A DNA stretch of 64,000 nucleotides from Pandoraea sputorum (GTDB lineage: Bacteria > Pseudomonadota > Gammaproteobacteria > Burkholderiales > Burkholderiaceae), in assembly GCF_000814845.2 (NCBI RefSeq), contig NZ_CP010431.2:1612001-1676000 (forward strand), read 5' to 3'. Each line of letters begins with the position of its first letter. Positions within the stretch are counted from its first letter, which is position 1. The translations under genes were made by a program, and so were the position numbers. The notes below the pieces were generated by a model. The model did no database searches and was not told the DNA's origin. It saw only the letters and a list, made by a program, of their open reading frames with translations. Below are positions 38,574 through 47,460 of this stretch, one piece after another.

Positions 38574-38870
38574 TTCGTGCCACGCCCTAGGGGTTTGCAC
38601 TCAGATGCGCTGAATCATGCAAAATCCCGTGAAAATAAAGCGTTTTATTGATTCATTCGCCGTGATTTCATGCGTTCTCCAGCACATCATGATCGTGCAA
38701 TTTCTAATCGAAAAATTAATGTGTACGTTATAAATTGCCATGCGCGACGTATGCTGGTGCAGTCTCTCCCGGCTTTGGTGCTGCGTCGCTTCGCATGCAC
38801 TTGCTTGAGGCCTTCGATTTGCAGTGACATCACGCGTTTGATTTGCCGCAAACCACTGGATACCGGGGCT

Positions 38871-38901
38871 TTGGTCGTCGCGGTTTCAAGGTGTACACTT
38901 C
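38871..38901 (+). promoter_or_regulatory. Predicted promoter of the MarR gene with a nic-type motif
   Basis: TTGGTC (38871-38876), 17 bases, then TACACT (38894-38899). The -10 lies inside AGGTGTACACTTC (38889-38901), which matches 9 of 13 positions of the motif found at the nic promoters and contains the palindrome GTGTACAC. Autoregulation by the MarR protein is likely by inference. Confidence 0.5.
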
Positions 38902-38927
38902 ATCATTTTTCATTCGGGCATCGCTTC

Positions 38928-39383
38928 ATGACGTCGCGCAAAGACTCCTACGATTTCCACGATCAGATCGGCCATCTGCTGCGCCGTGCTTACCAGCGAC
39001 ATGTCGCGATCTTCCAGGACGCCATTCCCGATTCGGACCTGACCGCGGCACAGTTCGTGGCGCTGTGCACCGTCAAGGAAAAGCAGTCGTGCTCGCTCAA
39101 CGACATCGTCAAGACCACCGCCATCGATCAGGCGACCATTCGCGGCGTGGTCGAGCGGCTCAAGGCGCGACATCTGATCGAAGTCACGACCGATCCCAGT
39201 GATGGCCGCAAGCTCCTCGTTCGCGCCACGCCCGAAGGACTCGCGCTCATCGATCACACCGTTCCGTTCGCAAAGGAAGTGACCGAGCGCACTTACGGCG
39301 CACTCAATCCGGCCGAGCGCGTCGCGCTCGTTTTCCTGTTGCGCAAGATGATGGATAGCGAGACGGTGGAGAGGGACGAGTAA
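38928..39383 (+). CDS. MarR-family regulator, candidate controller of the nicotinate genes
   Basis: This 151-residue winged-helix regulator shows FHDQIGHLLRRAYQRHVAIFQDAI, the recognition helix region NDIVKTTAIDQATIRGVVERLKARHLIEV, the wing TTDPSDGRKLLVRATPEG, and a C-terminal dimer helix. MarR proteins are known to control nic genes (NicR in Pseudomonas putida, BpsR in Bordetella), and this one borders a complete nic cluster. The start at 38928 fits the domain. A longer frame upstream crosses the promoter and is rejected. It converges on nicB. Confidence 0.88.
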   Translation: MTSRKDSYDFHDQIGHLLRRAYQRHVAIFQDAIPDSDLTAAQFVALCTVKEKQSCSLNDIVKTTAIDQATIRGVVERLKARHLIEVTTDPSDGRKLLVRATPEGLALIDHTVPFAKEVTERTYGALNPAERVALVFLLRKMMDSETVERDE

Positions 39384-39459
39384 GACCGACACGCCCCTGC
39401 CGTGCCCTGCGGCGTTCGCTATCGGTCTGGCTTGGCTCGACATCATCGCGTCGGCATCC

Positions 39460-41853
39460 TTACGTCGATGCTGCCGGACTCGACTGCGCCGATATGAGGC
39501 GGCCCGCGCTCGCCAGTGCGGCGCGCACGGTTTCCGGCGTGAACGGCGGCGCGAAGATGCGCACACCTGTTGCATCGAAAATCGCATTGGCCAACGCTGC
39601 AGGCCCGGGTACCGAAGCGGACTCTCCCGCTCCCATCGGCGGCTCGCCCTGACGCGGCATGAGCACGACATCCAGCACGGGCAGCTCGGCGAATGTCAAA
39701 ATCGGGTAGCTGCCCCACTCGCGGCTGGACACCTTGCCGTCGACGAAGCGCACGCGCTCCTTGAGCGAACGGCTCAGGATCTGCACGACGTTGCCGTGCA
39801 ACTGATGACGCACCCCGTCGGGGTTCACCATCGTGCCTGTATCCTGACCGACCGTTACGCGCTCCACCGTCACCTCACCGGTCACTCGATCGACGACGAC
39901 GTCGACGATCCACGCCGACCATGCGGCCCCGAAGCCCGGAAAGCGGCTGTGCACATAACGGGCATAGGACACGCCGCGCCCGCGCGCATGTCGAGGTGCG
40001 GCGTCCCAGCGAGCGGTGTCGTGCGACCTCGGCGTCCAGCCTGCGCGCGCGGCGACGGCTTCGAGCAGCTCGATCGCGCGTGCGTCCTTGAGGTGACGCA
40101 GCTTGAATTGCAGCGGATCGACGCCGGTGGCCGCCGCCATTTCGTCGGCAAAGGCGTCATGGGCGAAGGAATTGGGCAGCGCCGACACGCCTCTCAACCA
40201 TGAGGCACGTACCAGCGGCGCCATATCGTCACAAACGAAGCGGCGATTAGGGCTCTCGTAAGGCGATACCGCTGTGCGGTCGCCCATTTCGAAGACGCCG
40301 CCGGTCGGGGGCGTGACACCGGTGAGCAGCGAAGCGAGGAGCGGCGCATCGTTCGACGGGTAACGCGAAGCGAAGTCGTAGGCCAGTAACTCGCCATCGC
40401 GCGTTGCCGCACCGCGGACCGTCACGACCTGCCCCGTGCCTTTCGGCTCCCAGAGATGTTCGTCGGCGCGCGACAATTGCACGCGCACCGGCGCCCCCAC
40501 CGCGCGTGAGAGCAGCAACGCATCGCCGCACACGTCATCGGCGCAATTGCGCCCGTAACACCCGGAGGCCTCCATGCGCACGATATCGATCTCCGATTCG
40601 TCGCGCGAGATCAACTGCGACAGGTCGTAGCGCAGCGACACGGGATTCTGCGTGCCGGACCAGATAGTGATCCGCTCGCCGCGCTCGGCACGATAATCGG
40701 CGACGGCGCACGACGGGCCGATGGAGCCGTGCATCTGATAGGGCCAGGCGTAGGTGCGCTCAAGCGTGACGACGTCATCACACGTGAAAACCGACGCCAC
40801 GTCGCCCTCTTCGAGCAGCGCGCGACGCGTGGCCGGAGCGGCGGCGATCGCCGCTGCCGGGTCGTCCATGGTGGGCATTGCAGGCAGCGGTTTCCACGCC
40901 ACCCGAATTTCGCGCGCGGCCCGAATGGCCTGCTCTTCGCGCTGCGCGACGACACCGATGAAATCGCCGATTACGACGACCGCCTTCACGCCCGGTAAAT
41001 GGACGACGGACGACTCGTCGACCGACAGTAGCGACGACCCGACGAACGGCCCCGAATCGATGCCGCTGTATGGTGGACGCACGACCCGACCGTGCAGCAT
41101 GCCCGGCACGCGCACGTCGTGCACGAACGTCAGTTCCCCGCTCGCCTTGGCCGGTAGATCGACGCGGCGCGAAGAGGTGCCAACCACGCGATAGGTCGCC
41201 GGGTCCTTGACCGGGGTTTCGAGATTCAGGGCGAGTGCGATGCGCTCGCCACGGACAAGCTCGGCGAAGGTGGCGCGGCATGTCGTGCCGTCAACGGTTT
41301 CACCGAAGACGCATCCGCCGTCGCACGTCAGTCGCTCGGCGGGAATGTCGAATCGACGGCTTGCCAGTTCGATCAGCGCGTGGCGTGCCTGCGCCGCAGC
41401 GCATCGCAGCGGAATAGCGGAAATCTGGAGCGTGGCGCTCGCGATGGTCGGCCCCTGATTGGGCGTGGCGTCGGTGTGACCGAGCTCCATGGCGACCTGC
41501 GCAGCTTCGACGTCGAGCTCTTCGGCGACGATCTGGGCGAGTGATGTGCGGATGCCAGTGCCCAGATCGACATGACCGTTAAACCCGAGAATTCGGCCGT
41601 CGTCGAGCACGGCGACGAACACTTCGGCGACTGCGGGTACGAAGCTCGAATGGCTTCCCGGCTGGCCTGGCGCGGGCTTGATGGGTTTGACGGGCTGGCG
41701 GATGACTGTCAGGCAGCCGTCGCGCGCCAGTAACTCGGTGCGATTCACAAGCAGATTCCTGAGGTTCGGCAAGTGCTGTCGCACCACGCCATTCGTCACG
41801 GTAGGGGGCCAATATTGCCCCGTCAATGACCCTGCAGCGGGCGGGGCGCCCAT
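39460..41853 (-). CDS. nicB: Nicotinate hydroxylase molybdenum-cofactor subunit (NicB-type, no cytochrome domain)
   Basis: This 797-residue xanthine-oxidase-family subunit would hydroxylate nicotinate at C6 together with the NicA iron-sulfur subunit. It follows the IorB/NicB arrangement, with HVDLGTGIRTSLAQIVAEELDV near residue 90, a DLPAKASGELTFVHDVRVPGMLHGRVVRPP segment, and GQDTGT near residue 680. The catalytic loop PPMGAGESASVPGPAAL near 750 supplies the active-site Glu. Pseudomonas NicB carries a C-terminal triheme cytochrome on the same chain. That part is absent here and is found on the protein at 47444-49975. It is the last gene of nicE-D-X-F-B. The ATG at 41853 gives MGAPP; the start is not certain. 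Confidence 0.82.
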   Translation of the reverse strand: MGAPPAAGSLTGQYWPPTVTNGVVRQHLPNLRNLLVNRTELLARDGCLTVIRQPVKPIKPAPGQPGSHSSFVPAVAEVFVAVLDDGRILGFNGHVDLGTGIRTSLAQIVAEELDVEAAQVAMELGHTDATPNQGPTIASATLQISAIPLRCAAAQARHALIELASRRFDIPAERLTCDGGCVFGETVDGTTCRATFAELVRGERIALALNLETPVKDPATYRVVGTSSRRVDLPAKASGELTFVHDVRVPGMLHGRVVRPPYSGIDSGPFVGSSLLSVDESSVVHLPGVKAVVVIGDFIGVVAQREEQAIRAAREIRVAWKPLPAMPTMDDPAAAIAAAPATRRALLEEGDVASVFTCDDVVTLERTYAWPYQMHGSIGPSCAVADYRAERGERITIWSGTQNPVSLRYDLSQLISRDESEIDIVRMEASGCYGRNCADDVCGDALLLSRAVGAPVRVQLSRADEHLWEPKGTGQVVTVRGAATRDGELLAYDFASRYPSNDAPLLASLLTGVTPPTGGVFEMGDRTAVSPYESPNRRFVCDDMAPLVRASWLRGVSALPNSFAHDAFADEMAAATGVDPLQFKLRHLKDARAIELLEAVAARAGWTPRSHDTARWDAAPRHARGRGVSYARYVHSRFPGFGAAWSAWIVDVVVDRVTGEVTVERVTVGQDTGTMVNPDGVRHQLHGNVVQILSRSLKERVRFVDGKVSSREWGSYPILTFAELPVLDVVLMPRQGEPPMGAGESASVPGPAALANAIFDATGVRIFAPPFTPETVRAALASAGRLISAQSSPAAST

Positions 41854-41920
41854 CGATTTCCGGTCGTCTTCGTCGCGCGCCCGCGCTGATAAGGGGAGGC
41901 GCACGGCGGGGTTCTGTGGG

Positions 41921-42583
41921 TCAGCGAGTGCGCTTTTCGTCGGCTTTTGCGGTTTCGATGGCTTCGATGGCCTGCGCCAGCGGCATGACCGCGGCATACT
42001 TTTGCTGCATATCGAACAGATTGGCCTCGTGCGGTGCGATGGCGCGGTCGCCCACGCAGTCCGACAGCACGAGCGGACGAAAGCCGTGCGACATGGCGTC
42101 GACCACGCTCGCGCGCACGCAGCCACTCGTCACCGCGCCGGCAACGAGTAACGTCTGCACGGCACGCTGCGACAGCCAGGGGGCGAGTTGGGTGCCGAAA
42201 AATGCCGATGGCACGACCTTGCGCACCACCAGTTCACCGGGTGCCGGGGCGAGTTCGGGCACGATAGCGCTGTTCGGATGATCTTCGGTGAGTGTGGCCA
42301 TGCCCGGCACCTTGAGCGAAAACACGTTGTCGTCGCTGCCGTCGTCGGCATACACGATGCGGCTGTGGGCCACCGGCCATCCGTTGCGCCGCGCGAGTGC
42401 CAGTGCATCGACCGTGCGGGCGATAGCCTGCGGAATATTGCCGCCGCCGAAGGTCTTCGGGTCGGCAAACCCGACCACCAGATCGATGATCAGCAAACCA
42501 ATATTGCCGTGCACCGGCAGCGGCGTGCCGAAGCCCTGGCGCTGGTAAACATGGGCTTCGGCGTGTTGCGAGGTATCGCTCAT
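41921..42583 (-). CDS. nicF: Maleamate amidohydrolase
   Basis: NicF converts maleamate to maleate and ammonia. The 220-residue isochorismatase-superfamily protein has the Asp-Lys-Cys triad: LLIIDLVVGFAD near residue 32, VRKVVPSAFFGTQL near 120 and VTSGCVRASVVDAM near 153. It also carries the usual cis-peptide segment next to the Cys. It lies between nicX and nicB on the minus strand with short spacers of 76 and 67 bases. Confidence 0.9.
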   Translation of the reverse strand: MSDTSQHAEAHVYQRQGFGTPLPVHGNIGLLIIDLVVGFADPKTFGGGNIPQAIARTVDALALARRNGWPVAHSRIVYADDGSDDNVFSLKVPGMATLTEDHPNSAIVPELAPAPGELVVRKVVPSAFFGTQLAPWLSQRAVQTLLVAGAVTSGCVRASVVDAMSHGFRPLVLSDCVGDRAIAPHEANLFDMQQKYAAVMPLAQAIEAIETAKADEKRTR

Positions 42584-42659
42584 GACATTTGTCTCGTGGT
42601 TGGGGGAGGCCGCATCGGTGGCCGACGGTGGGCGGTGGCGCGTCGATATGCCGCGCGGA

Positions 42660-43694
42660 TCATTCGTTCACGACGCGGCCGTCCTTTACGACCACGGTGT
42701 CGTCGAGCGATACCGTGCAGTTGCGCAGGGGGATATCGATGTGGCACGTCGTGGTGCGACTGCCGCCGCCTTCATTGTTGGGGCCGAGCGAGAAAAGGAA
42801 GTTACCTTCGAAAGCGCGTGCGTCCATGCCGATCGTCGCCTCTCGGTCATACAGGCCGAGCGTGGACCAGCGCGCCCTCGGCTGCAGGCCCCAGCCGATG
42901 TGCGAGATGGCGTAGCCCTCGGGATCGCGGAACGTCTCCATGTAGTCGCGCAGCAGCGCTGCGTCCACGCCGCCCTCGATGCGCGTGGCATACCCCTTTT
43001 CGACGGTGAGCACGATCGGCTCGGCGACATAGCGCTTTTGCGGCAGCAGGATGTCGCCGCGATCGATCACGAGGGTACCGTGCGCCGTGTGATCGTTCGG
43101 ATACGAGAGCGCAAAGCCACTTGGCCAGTGGTCCCATCGCCCCGGCTCGTCCACGAAACCGTATTCGGCAGTCGGACCGAATTCGCCCATCGGGCAAACG
43201 AACGAGGTGCCCGCAGGCGACGTCACGCGCATCTCGCGCGCCCCCGCGAGTTTGTCGGCTGCGGCAAGCACTCGTGCTTTATCCGCCAGCGTCGGCACCA
43301 TGCGTGCGAGCACTTCCGGCGGCTCTACGGCCAGCAGGATCTTCGTGCCGCCCTTGAGAATGTCGTGCTGCTCCGGCGAGAACAGCAACGTCATCAGATC
43401 GAGCACGAGGTCGCTGTGCTTGAGTGCGGCAATGGCGGCGCGGTTGCCAGTGAGCGGTGTCGTGCCGAGATAGGCCAGCGAGTCGCGGCTGAAGGCCTTC
43501 TCGCCGTTGACCGGCGGCAGGTCGAGCCGGTTGACGATTGCGCCCATGGACTGCGTGGCGATCAGTGCGCACGAAAGCGTCTGCGGATGGGTCGCCTGAC
43601 TCGTGAGAATCGTGACCGTCTGCCCGGGCGTTAGCTTCGAGAGCTTGAGCACTTCCTTCCAGGCTTCGATCAATTGGTAATCGCTGATGGCCAT
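42660..43694 (-). CDS. nicX: 2,5-dihydroxypyridine 5,6-dioxygenase
   Basis: NicX opens 2,5-dihydroxypyridine to N-formylmaleamate with a mononuclear Fe(II). The 344-residue protein is of normal length and belongs to the small family related to M29 aminopeptidases. It begins ISDYQLIEAWKEVLKLSKLTPGQTVTIL. The iron-ligand region near the C-terminus is SRTTTCHIDIPLRNCTVSLD, with the HxD pair, and a Glu donor lies in the middle of the protein. Its position between nicD and nicF fits the pathway. Confidence 0.93.
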   Translation of the reverse strand: MAISDYQLIEAWKEVLKLSKLTPGQTVTILTSQATHPQTLSCALIATQSMGAIVNRLDLPPVNGEKAFSRDSLAYLGTTPLTGNRAAIAALKHSDLVLDLMTLLFSPEQHDILKGGTKILLAVEPPEVLARMVPTLADKARVLAAADKLAGAREMRVTSPAGTSFVCPMGEFGPTAEYGFVDEPGRWDHWPSGFALSYPNDHTAHGTLVIDRGDILLPQKRYVAEPIVLTVEKGYATRIEGGVDAALLRDYMETFRDPEGYAISHIGWGLQPRARWSTLGLYDREATIGMDARAFEGNFLFSLGPNNEGGGSRTTTCHIDIPLRNCTVSLDDTVVVKDGRVVNE

Positions 43695-43736
43695 CGTTTG
43701 ATTCCTCGGTGTTTCTCGGTGTTCGATATCGGAACG

Positions 43737-44579
43737 TCAGGCGGCAACGGGTCCGCCGAGCGGCGCGCCGAGGAAATCGCCGAACGCGGTGTAGAAGCCG
43801 GCCGCGTTGTCCCACGGAATCATATGGCCGGCGTTCGGCACGCGCATGTGCCGCATCGCGGGCGTGGCGCGCTGCAATTCGGCGACGTCTTCGTCGCGCA
43901 CCACGTCGCCGTTCTGCGCCGTGATCAGCAGCGACGGCACCCGCAATTGCGCGGCGTCGGCATGGAAGTCGTCAGTGTGAAAGCCCTCGTAGGACGCCAG
44001 CACGGCGCGCTCGTCGCAGGTGTGCAACCATTCGGCGCGCAGCGCGCGCTCCTCGTGCGTCCAGGTCGGGCAGAAGGCGCGCATGCCTTCGGCATCCGTG
44101 CCCGCGCGAGCGAGCGCCATCGAATCCACGTACCACGGCAGTTTGCCCGGGTACTCGCGGCGTCCCGGGCCGGAGACAGGTGGATCGATCAGCACGACCG
44201 ACGCCAGACCGTGCGGCTCGCGTATGGCCGCGCGCGCGGCGATGCGTGCGCCCATCGAGTGTCCGACGAACGCCACGCGCGCCAGTCCGAGGGCGGCCGT
44301 CAGTGCCACCACGTCGTCTGCCTGCGCGTCGAGGCTGTAATCGAGGTCGTTCGACGCGCTCGACAGGCCGCGCCCACGCACGTCGAGTACGTAGGTGTCG
44401 AACTCACGGCCGAAGACCTCACCCACAAAGCCCCACGTGACGGCCGGGCTCGTGATGCCCGGTATGAGCACGATGGCGGGGCGTGAAGCGCGCAAACCGT
44501 GTGCGCCGCCGTAACGCAAGTAATGCTGGCGAATGCCGTTGGCGGCCACATTGGCGCCGTACTGGAATGTCAAAGACAT
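43737..44579 (-). CDS. nicD: N-formylmaleamate deformylase
   Basis: NicD hydrolyses N-formylmaleamate to maleamate and formate. The 280-residue alpha/beta-hydrolase has the oxyanion region IVLIPGITSPAVTWGFVGE and the nucleophile elbow VGHSMGARIAARAA near residue 117. A catalytic acid lies around LLITAQNGDVVRDEDV, and the C-terminal His is in VPNAGHMIPWDNAAGF. The start is the ATG at 44579. It sits 42 bases after nicE and before nicX. Confidence 0.92.
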   Translation of the reverse strand: MSLTFQYGANVAANGIRQHYLRYGGAHGLRASRPAIVLIPGITSPAVTWGFVGEVFGREFDTYVLDVRGRGLSSASNDLDYSLDAQADDVVALTAALGLARVAFVGHSMGARIAARAAIREPHGLASVVLIDPPVSGPGRREYPGKLPWYVDSMALARAGTDAEGMRAFCPTWTHEERALRAEWLHTCDERAVLASYEGFHTDDFHADAAQLRVPSLLITAQNGDVVRDEDVAELQRATPAMRHMRVPNAGHMIPWDNAAGFYTAFGDFLGAPLGGPVAA

Positions 44580-44620
44580 GAGGCTCGCTCCGGGAAAGTC
44601 GGGAATGGGGGGGGGGCTTG

Positions 44621-45373
44621 TCAGTAAGCGCCGGAGAGCAATGCCCCGGCACCCGGCACGATCGGCTCAAGATCAAGCTCGCGCAGCATGGCGTAGGTCG
44701 TGGCGATCGCTGCGGTGATCACGGGCTTGCCCGTCATCGCTTCGACTTTCGATACGGCGGGCAGCGACGGCATTTGCACGCAAGCCGAGAGCACGATGGC
44801 GTCGGCATCCTGATAAGGCAGCGTCTTGACGATGTCCGGCAAACGGTTCGGATCATGACGGCCGACGTCGAGGTTGTCGGGAATTTCGAGTGCGCGATAC
44901 GCGATCACTTCGAAACCTTCGTTGCGGATGTAATCGACCACCAACTCGGTGAGCGGCACCATGTACGGCGCCACCACCACGATGCGCCTGGCTTGGATGA
45001 CGCGCAGCGCATCGACGAGCGCACCGGCGCTAGTGAGTACGGGTGCCGCTGCACCGTTCTCGACCGTCTTCTGCGTCAAGCGCTTCTGTGACACGCGGTG
45101 ATAGCCATGGCCCATGGCCATAATCGCCACGAGACAGGCGTACCCGAGTACGTCCACGCGCGCATCGCTCAGCTCCAGCGCGCAGCGATCCGACTCGGCA
45201 TCCATCGCAGCCAGTTCTTCCTTGACGACCTTTTTCATCCGCATACGGCTCGAATGGAACGTGAAGCGCTCGGGGCGGATAGTCTCGCGCAGCCGCAGCA
45301 TCGCGGGAATCTCGGTTTCCATCGTGGTGTTGGAACTCGGCACGATCTGGCCGATGCGGAAATGCTTGGTCAT
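44621..45373 (-). CDS. nicE: Maleate cis-trans isomerase
   Basis: NicE isomerises maleate to fumarate, the last step of nicotinate degradation before the TCA cycle. The 250-residue Asp/Glu-racemase-superfamily enzyme has both catalytic cysteines: LGYACLVAIMAMG near residue 78 and DAIVLSACVQMPSLPAV near 196. IVPSSNTTMETEIP lies at the N-terminus. I start it at ATG 45373 (MTKHFRIGQ). Upstream in-frame codons lie in the promoter region. It is the first gene of the minus-strand nic operon. Confidence 0.93.
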   Translation of the reverse strand: MTKHFRIGQIVPSSNTTMETEIPAMLRLRETIRPERFTFHSSRMRMKKVVKEELAAMDAESDRCALELSDARVDVLGYACLVAIMAMGHGYHRVSQKRLTQKTVENGAAAPVLTSAGALVDALRVIQARRIVVVAPYMVPLTELVVDYIRNEGFEVIAYRALEIPDNLDVGRHDPNRLPDIVKTLPYQDADAIVLSACVQMPSLPAVSKVEAMTGKPVITAAIATTYAMLRELDLEPIVPGAGALLSGAY

Positions 45374-45463
45374 GGCGACATGCTCCCGAAGGGGTGGGCG
45401 ACCCGGCTTGTGCGCGGCGGCAATGCCATGCACACACCATAAATGGTCGAAGTGCGACAAACT

Positions 45464-45476
45464 CTAGCGCACACAT
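45464..45476 (-). promoter_or_regulatory. nic motif copy at the nicE promoter
   Basis: On the minus strand ATGTGTGCGCTAG matches 10 of 13 positions of GTGTGTACGCTAC. A perfect TATAAT -10 hexamer (45480-45475) overlaps it. In addition TTTATGGTGTGT occurs on the minus strand at 45443-45432 and again on the plus strand at 45608-45619. AATGGTCGA is repeated at 45442-45450 and 45628-45636. The 326-base nicE-nicC gap is thus packed with repeated regulatory sequence and holds no gene. Confidence 0.5.
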
Positions 45477-45579
45477 TATATTTCCGCAACTCTGAACAAA
45501 ATCCGACGGAACGCCATGAAAACCCCGTTTTACAAGGGTTTATAGCTGATTTATCGATCTTCATCCGGATAAACCCTAG

Positions 45580-46869
<1,290 letters not shown>

Positions 46870-46956
46870 CGTGCAGGCACAGGACTTGCATGAACCTGCG
46901 GGGTGAGGTGTCCGCCACGGGCGGCTTCACCCCGATTTATCGTCTGCGAGTAACCC

Positions 46957-47460
46957 ATGGCTGTATCGAATACCGTCGCAGGACCAGTCACGCTGAGCGT
47001 GAACGGCGAGCGCCATACCGCAGCGGAGGCGGCTCCCGACACGCCGCTGCTCTACGTCCTTCGCAACGATCTTTTGCTCAACGGCCCGAAGTACGGCTGC
47101 GGGCTTGGTCAATGCGGCGCGTGCACGGTGCTCGTGGACGGTCAGCCCACACGCTCGTGCGTGGTTCCCGTCAGCATCGCGCGCGAACGTGAGATCACCA
47201 CGCTGGAAGGGCTTGGCAGGATCGGCGATCTGCATCCGATCCAGCGCGCTTTCATTGACGAGCAGGCGGCCCAGTGCGGGTACTGTCTGAACGGCATGAT
47301 CATGAGCGCCAAGGCATTGCTCGATCGCAATCCGACGCCTAGCGACAGCGAAATCCACGCCGCGTTGCGCTTCAATCTGTGTCGCTGCGGGACACACTAC
47401 GAAATCGTCAAGGCCGTGCACCGCGCGGCGCAATACCTACAAAATGGCACGGATCGATAA
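46957..47460 (+). CDS. nicA: Nicotinate hydroxylase small subunit, 2[2Fe-2S]
   Basis: NicA carries electrons from the molybdenum site. The 167-residue protein has the plant-type ferredoxin cluster (YGCGLGQCGACTVLVDG plus a preceding Cys environment and SCVVPV). The second cluster lies in a helical domain (QCGYCLNGMIMSAKALL and FNLCRCGTHYEIVKAV). The next gene starts 17 bases before its stop, so the two subunits are coupled. Confidence 0.94.
   Translation: MAVSNTVAGPVTLSVNGERHTAAEAAPDTPLLYVLRNDLLLNGPKYGCGLGQCGACTVLVDGQPTRSCVVPVSIAREREITTLEGLGRIGDLHPIQRAFIDEQAAQCGYCLNGMIMSAKALLDRNPTPSDSEIHAALRFNLCRCGTHYEIVKAVHRAAQYLQNGTDR

Noticed and set aside
41854..42126. N-terminal extension of nicB into nicF
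   Set aside because: These codons are Arg/Ser/Cys-rich and overlap nicF coding. Family similarity begins well after the ATG at 41853.
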